A DNA stretch of 64,000 nt from the NCBI RefSeq assembly GCF_023343835.1, contig NC_064437.1, forward strand, positions 48,089,972 to 48,153,971, given 5' to 3'. The translations under genes were made by a program, and so were the position numbers. Of this stretch, positions 28,259 through 35,900 are shown piece by piece. The notes below the pieces were generated by a model. It was not told the origin of the DNA. It was given only the letters and a program-made list of their open reading frames with translations, and did not search any database. The number at the start of each line of letters is the position of its first letter. Within the stretch, counting starts at the first letter, position 1. Origin of the DNA: Lagopus muta. Lineage: Eukaryota > Chordata > Aves > Galliformes > Phasianidae.

Positions 28259-30351
28259 GAAAAAAAAAGAAAAAAAAAGGCAGCTTTCTGCTTCCCATGC
28301 AAGACTATAACCACAAAATTACTTCACAGTTCTCCCTTCACCTAAGTGATTCATTGCTTGAACTTCTGCTCTACAACAGAAACTTCATTGCTGAAAAGTT
28401 GTTTTCTGCTTTTGTTTGTTTTTTGCTTTCCAAAACATACAGCAGTAGTCTTGGCTGCAGCACAAAACTGATTTGTCATTGTGTCTGTCCCCTATACACT
28501 TATATACATAACCAGTTTCCTCTGCCCCCTCTGTAACTCATATTGATTAGCAAGTTACAGATCTTTTAACTATGTTCTGGGGTACTAAAGTATTTGATTG
28601 TAAGAACCAAATTATTAATAATTAAATGAATACAGCAAGCACCTAAATCATTAATTTATTGTCATAGAATGTACAACATGAAAGACATTTCTGGTAAGCA
28701 CTGCACTCTTCTTATAAGAAATGACGACACTTAAGTTGGGCAGCCTACAACCAGCTGTAGATACAATTCAGTGTGCCAAGCTGCAGTCTCCTATTTTGGA
28801 CAAAAAATTCAAATTCTTCTTTCTCAAATTTTCCACTGGTCTCTTCATGCATCCTTTAAAGTCCTTGCTTTCATCTGTACTGTCTCAACAGTCTGCCTTC
28901 TTATCTGCTCACACCTTTTGTACCACTACAATCAACCAAAGAAGTTAAAAAATAAATAAATAAAATATCATTTTCATGTTTCACCTCTAGCCTCCAGAAG
29001 CAACTCAACACGTTCCCTGACTCATGTTTAATTAAGGCTCCAGTACAGGCAACAAAACTACGTCCACACAGCTACACTAATTCAGCTATGCTGATACAAA
29101 TCTCTAGTTACATACATGGTAGAGCTTCTTTTATATAACCCTATTAGCTAAAAGTCACTCATTGCCATGACCTCCCTAGTCAAAAGTCACCCTTATTGTT
29201 GCAGCGCTTCTGCTTCAGTTCATTAGCATGGATTTCCATAAAGAGATAAGAATATCCTTCGAATCAAGCATCATATTACATCTCACAAGTGGGTTACACA
29301 CAGACAGAAGGATGAAAAACGTAGACTGGTATACAGGAGAAAGAGGATCCCTTGTCTTGAAATTAGAAACTGCTGTACTGTCAGCTTATGCAGCTACACA
29401 GCTCTGTAAGGACTGTGAAGTGTAAGCATGCAAAAGTGCAAAGCAGCACGAGTATTGATACAGAGGTATTCTGAATCACATTCTTCCATGCAGAAATGGG
29501 AGGCAATTGACCCACCACATTTTCTCCTTCCATTAGGATCACGTCAACCTCATAAATTAAAGGCAACTTTAATTGAGACACGTGCAGAGTTCATCACATT
29601 GCAAAGCAGCATCTGAGCCAGACTCAGCCACCACCACAGTATATCTCATCTACTCAGAACTCCCACCAGCAGCCTTACACTGTCCTTGCAGCTGGCCTGC
29701 ACAGCAGTTATCCTTTTGACTATGGTATCGGACAAATGGAACTGCCATAACCCAACCAACCTAAGAGGCAACAGCTGCAGCACCCAGACTGAAGCGAGCT
29801 CAGAGCTGCAACACAGATGTACTGCATGATTCCTGACAGCCCCTGCTTTGAGAGCTCTCGCTGACTAACAAGGGAGTTCTATGTCAGACAATATGCTGAA
29901 CACCAAACCATGCAATTAAGAGAATTAGTGATTTGCCACAGAAGTCTTACAAATTATCACTGATACACATTAGAAAAAAGAATAAGAAAAAACCCATTCC
30001 AGGAAAAACTACAATGTGAACTGATAGGAAAATTAAAGAAAAAACAACTCCAAAACTCAACCTACAAGTTGAACATCTAGCTTACACGTACAACTGAACA
30101 GATAACGTGTAAAACAAGACTTCCTCTGAGGCGATGGAGATGAAGCTGAAACAAAAGAGAACGGTACCTTCCAGCCTCTGAATCTTTGCTTTGACGGAAA
30201 TCACGGTTTCAAAGGGCGAAACGCGCAGCTCGAAGCACGTCCCTGTGAGCGTTTCAATGAAGAGCTCCATGGTTTCATAAAAGGGGAGTTTGTAGTGAAA
30301 CGGCCCCATGTTATCCTCATTGAAGAAAGGAGGCTCCTTCTTGTTGGCCAT
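10141..30351 (-). CDS. ZFAND4: ZFAND4: AN1-type zinc finger and ubiquitin-like domain protein 4 (nine coding exons)
   Basis: Complete vertebrate ZFAND4 (ANUBL1) on the minus strand. Joining 30351-30168, 22663-22588, 22497-22430, 20950-20764, 17984-17837, 17003-15822, 15285-15231, 12528-12414 and 10276-10141 gives 2,151 nt, i.e. 716 residues plus stop, close to the roughly 727 residues of the human protein. Every intron is GT-AG and the phases match. Residues about 28-105 form a ubiquitin-like domain. The middle, mostly one large exon, is Ser/Thr-rich and probably disordered. Residues 656-689 form an AN1 finger with all ligands in family spacing: C656, C659, C671, C673, C678, H681, H687, C689. 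The protein ends in the conserved KLPKI. The start methionine opens [10 protein letters not shown], matching the family, with G at -3 and G at +4. The molecular role is poorly known; AN1/UBL proteins are often tied to ubiquitin or proteasome handling, but that is family inference. Confidence 0.97.
10991..11260 (-). mobile_element. CR1 LINE 3' fragment in ZFAND4 intron
   Basis: CR1 in reverse orientation: CTGGAAGGGATCTCTAGAGA, ATCATCTAGTCCAACCCTCC, then CTGGGCAGCCTGTTCCAGTG and GTGAAGAAGTTCTTATGCAC. It lies in the last ZFAND4 intron (12413-10277) and is preceded by a run of A at about 10913-10932. It lies in the same orientation as the gene. Confidence 0.87.
12414..12528 (-). CDS. ZFAND4: ZFAND4 coding exon 8, start of the AN1 finger (residues 634-671)
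   Basis: Encodes a Lys-rich linker and the first part of the AN1 finger, [18 protein letters not shown], with zinc ligands C656, C659 and C671. The acceptor is AAAGCAG and the donor GTAGGT. It leaves in phase 2, splitting the Arg codon between two zinc-ligand cysteines. Confidence 0.96.
15231..15285 (-). CDS. ZFAND4: ZFAND4 coding exon 7 (residues 616-633)
   Basis: A short 55 nt exon encoding [18 protein letters not shown], which matches the 'GMNGNNAAAGK' stretch of the mammalian protein. The acceptor follows a run of 12 T and ends TTTAG; the donor is GTAAGT. It is missed by open-frame calls because of its length. Confidence 0.93.
15822..17003 (-). CDS. ZFAND4: ZFAND4 coding exon 6, large central exon (residues 222-615)
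   Basis: This 1,182 nt exon encodes most of the protein. It opens with a basic, proline-rich motif ([14 protein letters not shown], then RHRFLRVLP). A long Ser/Thr-rich region with no recognised fold follows, then the better conserved [11 protein letters not shown] segment near the end. Acceptor CAATAG, donor CTA/GTGAGT. The open frame runs on into the intron to 15723, so the exon end is decided by the donor and by the match to the next exon. An unspliced product would end with about 30 unrelated residues. Confidence 0.94.
17309..17328. repeat. Poly(A) run in ZFAND4 intron
   Basis: Uninterrupted A run on the plus strand in the intron between coding exons 5 and 6. The rest of that intron (17004-17836) shows nothing else I can assign. 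Confidence 0.8.
17837..17984 (-). CDS. ZFAND4: ZFAND4 coding exon 5 (residues 172-221)
   Basis: Encodes an acidic patch ([12 protein letters not shown]) followed by a Lys/Met-rich predicted helix ([20 protein letters not shown]). The acceptor is TTTTCAG and the donor GTGAAA. The exon ends on a codon boundary. Confidence 0.96.
19911..19937. repeat. Poly(T) run in ZFAND4 intron
   Basis: A run of about 27 T on the plus strand in the intron between coding exons 4 and 5 (17985-20763). The rest of that intron holds no repeat family or exon that I recognise. Confidence 0.8.
20764..20950 (-). CDS. ZFAND4: ZFAND4 coding exon 4 (residues 110-171)
   Basis: Encodes the conserved stretch after the ubiquitin-like domain ([16 protein letters not shown], then [16 protein letters not shown]). 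Acceptor CGTAG, donor GTAAAG. It leaves in phase 2. Confidence 0.96.
22430..22497 (-). CDS. ZFAND4: ZFAND4 coding exon 3 (residues 87-109)
   Basis: Encodes the end of the ubiquitin-like fold, [19 protein letters not shown]. The '[10 protein letters not shown]' strand ends in a Gly-Gly, but more protein follows, so it is not a processed ubiquitin tail. Acceptor TTACAG, donor GTAGGT. Confidence 0.96.
22588..22663 (-). CDS. ZFAND4: ZFAND4 coding exon 2 (residues 62-86)
   Basis: Encodes the middle of the ubiquitin-like domain ([19 protein letters not shown]), the segment matching the ubiquitin '[20 protein letters not shown]' region. The acceptor is CTTAG and the donor GTAAGT. It enters in phase 1 and leaves in phase 2. 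Confidence 0.96.
22915..23948 (+). mobile_element. CR1 LINE, 1 kb 3' part, the longest copy in the window
   Basis: Starts near GGATGGAGGGCGGTCACAAA and runs through the 3' part of the CR1 reverse-transcriptase frame. Recognisable pieces include GTTTGCAGATGACACCAAGC (the FADDTKL block), [20 protein letters not shown] and [15 protein letters not shown]. It ends in the 3' terminus TTCTACGATTCTATGATTC at about 23946. Frameshifts and stops prevent any full protein. It is inserted against ZFAND4, in the intron between coding exons 1 and 2. It is the best preserved CR1 here, so probably the youngest. Confidence 0.93.
25988..26146 (+). mobile_element. CR1 LINE terminal fragment
   Basis: About 160 bp of the CR1 3' end: GTGGATGCCCCATCTCTGGA, CAGGCTGGATGTGGCTCTGG, GCAGCCTGGTCTAGTGGTTG, ending TATAATTCTATGATTA. 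It closely matches the last part of the copy at 22915-23948 and has the same orientation, which suggests the same CR1 subfamily. Confidence 0.9.
28172..28281. repeat. A-rich (A)nG microsatellite, about 105 bp
   Basis: Nearly pure A interrupted by single G residues at 7-20 base intervals; on the ZFAND4 strand this is a long homopyrimidine T/C tract. It lies in the 7.5 kb intron between coding exons 1 and 2. The true length in the genome is uncertain, because such tracts are often mis-assembled. Confidence 0.88.
30168..30351 (-). CDS. ZFAND4: ZFAND4 coding exon 1 (residues 1-61)
   Basis: Holds the start codon and the first half of the ubiquitin-like domain, including [19 protein letters not shown]. 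It ends GAAG before the donor GTACCG, in phase 1. The exon probably continues upstream as 5' UTR to an acceptor at 30457. Confidence 0.96.
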
Positions 30352-30457
30352 GACAAAGGACTTACAGCTCGGTAGGAAGCTCTGCCAGAAAGCCGTGTCC
30401 TGCTCCCAGTCCTGGGGACAGGCGTGGTGTATCGCTGCTCATGTTGGGAACGGCCGC
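30352..30457 (-). other. ZFAND4 5' UTR within exon 2
   Basis: Upstream of the start codon the minus strand has a good acceptor (TTTGCTTTATAG) at 30458-30459, so the translated exon probably begins at 30457 with about 106 nt of leader. That leader contains an upstream ATG; see the uORF entry. Confidence 0.65.
30362..30442 (-). other. Upstream ORF in the ZFAND4 leader
   Basis: A 26-codon frame begins with ATGAGCAGC (A at -3) 15 nt into the inferred exon and ends in TAA ten nucleotides before the ZFAND4 ATG. It is in another frame and does not overlap the main frame. The main ATG has the stronger context (G at -3 and +4). Such a short gap would normally lower re-initiation at the main start, so the uORF could dampen translation. 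It is visible in sequence, but function is inferred. Confidence 0.6.
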
Positions 30458-30559
30458 CTATAAAGCAAACAAACACAGCCTAACAACGTCTGGGCACAGC
30501 CGTTCCCATTTATTCCAGAAGGAAAATAAAACAGCAGATAAGAGCTGGGAAATTAACAT

Positions 30560-31400
30560 CTAGGTCGTGCAGGGAACCGCATCGGCTCCGGGACTCCGGC
30601 CTCACGCAGCATTTCAAGATCTTTTGCTACCCGGTCATTTACGATTTCTCTCCCGACCGCACGGGCTGGGCTCAGCGCTGGGGGAACCGCGGCACCCGTC
30701 CGGGTCCGGAGGCCCCGCGGCGGGGCGGGGGAGCGTGGCTCTCGCAGACAAAGGATAGGGAGCAGCTGCCCGCCGCCTCCCCCGCGCCTCAGGGCGGCCT
30801 CACCCCGCCCGCCCCCGAGGACACCTACTCCCTTTCACCGCAACGCTCCGGGGGACCGGAAGAGGGAAGGCGGAAGAGTGGCACCAGCGCAGCGGAGACG
30901 GAGGGCAGGGTGCCAACGTACCTGCCGCCGCCTGGCCCGCCCGGGGGCTACGGGGAGACGGGAGGAGGCGAAGCGAGGCGCGGCGCGGCCTCCTCCGCCC
31001 GGCGTGTCCTGTACAGCGGGGGGAGGAGCAGCCGGCGGCGGGTGGGGACAGCGAAGACGCACCTCACCGCCGACACACCGCACCGCCGCTCGCACCCCGA
31101 CAGCCTCCGCGCCTACCTCGCCTTTATGACATCCCCGGCGGGAGTTCTGCCGCGGGCCAATGAGGCGGCCGGGCTCGATGGCTCGGCCAATCGGCTCTCT
31201 CAGGGGCGGGGCTCGCAGTACCGTCAGGGCTGGTGCCACTTGTTGTGGTCGTTAAGACGCGAAGCGGCGGAGCGTGCGTGGAAGGACCCGGATGCAGCGC
31301 TCCGTCGGCGGCAGCGGTGTGCACGTCACAGGCGGGGGCGCAGGGTCTCATGGGACACGCAGTCCCTCGGCTATGCCCCGGGCGAGGTGCGTTGGAGGGG
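30560..31400. promoter_or_regulatory. CpG-island promoter of ZFAND4
   Basis: A sharply G+C- and CpG-rich block in an A+T-rich surrounding. It carries two CCAAT boxes 30 bp apart (31157-31161 and 31187-31191) and a GC box, GGGGCGGGGC, at 31203-31212. These are just upstream of the inferred ZFAND4 start, as expected for a TATA-less housekeeping promoter. A CACGTCA (CRE-like) motif is also present near 31322. CCAAT boxes work in either direction, so divergent transcription is possible. Confidence 0.8.
30922..31120 (-). other. Probable non-coding first exon of ZFAND4
   Basis: Inside the CpG island the minus strand offers a consensus donor, GGCAG/GTACGT, with the last exon base at 30922. It would splice over about 460 nt to the acceptor at 30458. 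The upstream limit is a guess from the position of the CCAAT boxes. No long coding frame is expected here. Confidence 0.5.
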
Positions 31401-31456
31401 TTTTCCTCTGCTGACTTTTCACATAATAAAAAAGCTTTTTTTGTTCTGTTTCATTT

Positions 31457-31675
31457 AGAACCGTTTGAATTGGAAGGAATCCCTTAAAGACCCTCTGATC
31501 CAACTCCCTACAACAACCAGGGCTACCTGCAGCTCCATCAAGTGCTCACAGCCCTGTCCAGTCTGTCTCCAGGGAGGGGCACCCAGCACTTCTCTGGGCA
31601 ACCTGTTTCTCACCCCCCCTTACTGTAAAAAGCTTCCTTCTTCCTTACATCCAGTGTAAATCTCACCAGCAGCAC
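31457..31675 (-). mobile_element. CR1 LINE 3' fragment between the two genes
   Basis: CR1 in reverse orientation: GAATTGGAAGGAATCCCTTA, ACCCTCTGATCCAACTCCCT, GGGCAACCTGTTTCTCACC. It abuts the edge of the ZFAND4 CpG island. Confidence 0.82.
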
Positions 31676-32300
31676 TGTTCAATGCCAACTAACTGAAGAT
31701 ACCAAGGCAAAAAAAAAAAGAAATGAAATAGAAGCACTCATCCTTTCTCCCCTTCTCCCCAGCCTGTCTGTGAATCCTTCCTCAGGAAAAAAGAAAGGAG
31801 CTCATAAGCACTCCAACCCTACATATGAGGCACAAGCGGCAGATGCACGGCCTATGAATAACAGGCAGACACCTTCCTTGCAGCTACCATTTGTGTGCAT
31901 CTTCAACATTCTACTTCTGCTCAATGCTTGTCAGCAGCAGGGCTGCCTATGGTGCATGCCTATGTGGGTGTTCCTCCATGAGAAGGGAGGTAAGAGGTGA
32001 GCCAAGCCTCTGTGAGGCCCTGCACTAAGGACTGCATGCAGGCCTGCCAGCTTTTGGAAGCAACCAAGCACAGTCAGTGCAGATGGACTTCCTTTAGCAA
32101 ATCCAGGCAGGTGAAAAACTCATTTGGAGGCTTACAACTTGAACAGAAGATAATGTTCGGGCTCTGCTGATCTTCTGTAACACACTCTGGCAGAGAAGTT
32201 TTAACCATTGTTGTTTTTACAGATTGCATTAGCTGCCAACATGAAATAACCAGTCTCCCTCTGCTTTCAATCCCTGCACTCAGATTTAAGTGCAGGATTA
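31676..32300. other. Short intergenic spacer between WASHC2 and ZFAND4
   Basis: Between the CR1 fragment and the presumed WASHC2 3' UTR I see only A+T-rich sequence and a short A run near 31711. No exon is evident. Confidence 0.55.
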
Positions 32301-32489
32301 CATAAGAGGAGCTGTACCCGATAACAGAACCCAGTCTGGCACTAGTATTAGCTCGAGATTGACAACTTATCCAGAGAAAGCATGGCAGTGATTTTGATTA
32401 TCTTCTAGTCGTGATACAGATACCCTTCACAAGTGGCAAAAATAAAAAAAAAAAAAAAGCAAGACATACAAACATATCTCATTTAACAG

Positions 32490-32830
32490 ACTCAGTTTAC
32501 TATTTAACAATATCAAGGATTCTCTCCATAGATCTGTTCAATAAAACAAACTATACTTTGTATAATAGATAACTTCATTGAAGGTATTGCACAGGCTATA
32601 TTCATCTGGCCACCATGGAAAAAAATAGCAGGAGGTTACTGTCCTCTTTAAATGTATCATTAAGCGCAATTATATCCAGCACAAGAGCATACTAACCATT
32701 TAAAATGGGTAATCTGTCATTTAAATATCCACAGCCATCTCATTTCAGGTCTACTGGATTAGGGAATCCAGAGTGTTAGTACTGGACAGGGCGCAGGAAA
32801 AGCCTCCTCTCTGCAACACACTCCTGCTGG
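32490..32830 (-). other. Probable WASHC2 3' UTR
   Basis: The sequence after the WASHC2 stop. There is no AATAAA or ATTAAA on the minus strand between 31400 and 32830. The nearest variants are an AATATA near 32596 and an AGTAAA near 32497. The gene may therefore use a weak poly(A) signal, and the end is uncertain. Confidence 0.4.
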
Positions 32831-32967
32831 CTACTGGCCTCCAAAGGCATTCAGTGGGTCATCAAACGTGTTCAGTGCCTTGCTTTCAGATTTCACTTCC
32901 GAGGCTGCCTGGGAAGATCTGCTTTTGGGAGTGGGTATCTTGATCTGGCTGCCAGAGAATATATCAT
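32831..32967 (-). CDS. WASHC2: WASHC2 coding exon 30 and stop (residues 1282-1326)
   Basis: Starts DDIFSGSQ, completing the last motif, and ends [11 protein letters not shown] followed by TAG at 32833-32831. Acceptor ATCTAG. Confidence 0.97.
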
Positions 32968-35900
32968 CTAGATATGGGAAAAGAAAAGAAAAAAAAGAAA
33001 GATAGCTTTAATAGGAATTGACTGCTAAACAGAAGTATTATTGTACAGAAAATCCCCAGCACACCACAGCGACTGCCAAGGACATTCTGTTATAAACAAA
33101 TGCTTTTCTGCTGCAATTCTACTTGGATTTGTTAAGGACATACGTGGGAGCTGCTAGCTGCAAATCAAATCAAGAATAGGTTTTTTTCTCCATAAAGCTG
33201 AATAATACTTATATTTTATACCATATTCAAGCTCTCAAAAGCATTTGACAAGCATTAATAAGTTAAATGTCTGCAATAAATTTCATCTTGCAATTTCCAG
33301 AAGACAACCTCCAGCTTCTCTAGAACATTAGCATTCGAAGAACTTGAGAGAATCCGTGAATTGCTGAGATTGGTGCCAAAGAAAATCACAAGAGAAAAAC
33401 CATACAACTTGCTAGTGATTGCTGTGCCATCTGCTAGCCATGCCAGAGAGTCTTTAACCTATAGCACAACAAAAACATAGCATACAGCACTGGAGAACAG
33501 GACACAGCTCAGATGCAGGAGGCAGACTGCTCTGATCACCTTCTTACTAAGTATTCAAAAAGTCTGTGTGCAGTCCTGAATCAAGACCTCCCAACTGCCT
33601 TCCTCAGTGTAAATATTTCTGTAACGAGTAAAAGTAAACAGGACTGTAACATGAAAAAATCTTCCATTCTATTAAGACAGTTATTTCCCAGAATAACAAT
33701 AGGCAAGGGGAAATCCTCCAACACACGCACCATATAACAACAGCAGAGCCCACAAACTTTCAGCTCTTGCTGTGGCTCGTGCTTAGACCGTACTGATGGA
33801 AGAAGACAGCTCCTACTCTACAAGCACTGAAGTGTTGCCATGAGGTTCTCTGGAGACTGTGAAAATGATTTAATTTTTAATTTATTTTACAAGGCAGAGA
33901 TACCTGGATTCCTTGTGATTCACAAGGCCCTTACATAGCTGGTTTTGAATCCCTACTTAGGAAATACACCCCATACAGAGGTTCTTGGTTATTTTCTGGT
34001 CTACAGTATGAAAATTAACATTCCAGACTTAAATATCTATCCTAACCTTGAGCAGTGGCCAAGCAAGAAGTGGCCTGTCACAAGATGCTTGCCTTTCTCT
34101 TCTTGCTTCTTCTTCCCCTTCAGCACATTTGTTACTGCGCTGATGATAAGGATTACACAGGAATAATCCAGGACAGCATCTCAGCACAACAGCAGTTTGA
34201 AAAAGCAGTGAAATAGAGTAATTCCCTACTGGCATTACTCCCTAGCAGAAAGCTGTCACATGGATTTGCTCATAGTCAGCTGTGAAATAGTGCGAGTGCT
34301 ATCAGCAGTAGAGGTATCACTCACATTTTATAACAAGGCTTGTTAGAGAAAAGAGTTTTGGCCACAAATTGCAGCATTTGTCATTGCACAAGAAAGTTCA
34401 CTTTTTCTCAATTCTAGATGGGCAGAGACAACATCAAGATGCTTGTGTCATCTACCATACAGTCACTGAAGAGGCGAGAAGAATAAAGACCTACCATAGA
34501 ATTTTTCATAATACTGCCAGCACAAGCTTACCACAAATGTACTAAATAATGATACAAAACTGGTAGAACAAAGAAAGCAAGCTGCTTGTGGCCTCCACGC
34601 AGTTGAACTGCAGCCAGTTAAGTGCTTTATCTGCAGCAGAAAGGATCGCCTTCTGCTACCTTCAGCCTAGATAAAGTGTTACCATATTGCTGAATCCAAA
34701 TCTTAACCTGCAGAACAGGGAAGAGTCAGTTCTACCGCTCTAAGGCCAGCAGAACATCTTCACCATCAGCTATCTCCCCTGCACTCCAGCTGGTGTCCAT
34801 AACTCTGGGCACTAAGAAGCTGCATACTTGTGGCTGCACTGAAAACAAAGCTCCAGAGCAGGCAAGTCCAACTAATAGACTACACATGGCCCTAGACAGC
34901 TGATAAATGCAGCCCCACAAGATCATAAACTGTTAACATTATTAAGTGATTTTTAGTGATATTTTTCATGAGTCAGGCATGGCTCCAATGTTTTTACTGC
35001 CCTTATTTTTTGTTTCAATAAAAATATAAAAGTTTTGTTACTTGTGCACAGTACCTATGTCATATATTCTAATTATTATTATATATTTTATATGTGGCCC
35101 AAGACAATTCCTCTTCACTCAGTGCAGCCCAGGAAAGCCAAAAGGTTGGACAACATCCACGTTCTAGAGGAAAACCAAGTCTACCAGATACATGGGGTGG
35201 TAGATGCTCATACATATCAACATTAAATGGGACATCAGACAACAAGCTCTGGCATTAGAATGCATGTCAAAAATAGAGTGCAAAGGACAAGATTCGTCAT
35301 GACTTATTTTTCAAGCTATTTTCAAATTGGTACTCTCCAATTGTTTTTTCAACACAAGGCTCTGGATTTGTATGCAGAAGTATTTAGAAGATGTAGTGGT
35401 TTGGGAAGTTCTTTCATTTGCTACAGGCTACATGGAAAACAGTAAACTATTAAAATATTTCTAAAGTAAACTTAGAATGAAATATTTCTCTTGATTCAGT
35501 ATATATTTCATGAATCTTGCCTGCAAATGTGTAAACATATATATATTTTTTAATGTATCAATTGGGAATGCCTTGAAATCTCAACCTTTTTATTCTCTGG
35601 CAAGTTCTAATCCCTTTACTTTAGCCAGGTCACTCCATCAGGTCTGAGTGCTTAACAGAAGCACAAGCAAAACAGTGGTTAATTAGATTCATTTTGAATA
35701 GGTTGAACAGAATGAAGGCTGACAGGAATCAAATACAGAAGAGAAGGGACATTTCCTTGTTAGAGGAAAAGAATTACGTGAATCCCAAAGGAGACCTATA
35801 AACATGAAGAGTCTGAGAACAGATGCAGTTGGGAAATCAAATGACTTCTGGTATCTCCACTGACAGAACAAGAAAGGAGCATACTTTACATCATTTCAAG

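Larger units (their letters stand above)
22664..30167 (-). other. First intron inside the ZFAND4 coding region (7.5 kb)
   Basis: This intron holds the 1 kb CR1 copy, the short CR1 end at 25988 and the A-rich microsatellite. Between these I see no splice-bounded open frame, RNA gene or conserved block. Confidence 0.75.

Noticed and set aside
30878-31458. Several long open frames on both strands near 31 kb
   Set aside because: G+C-rich CpG-island sequence has few stop codons. The frames are Arg/Pro/Ala-rich, overlap each other on both strands and match nothing.
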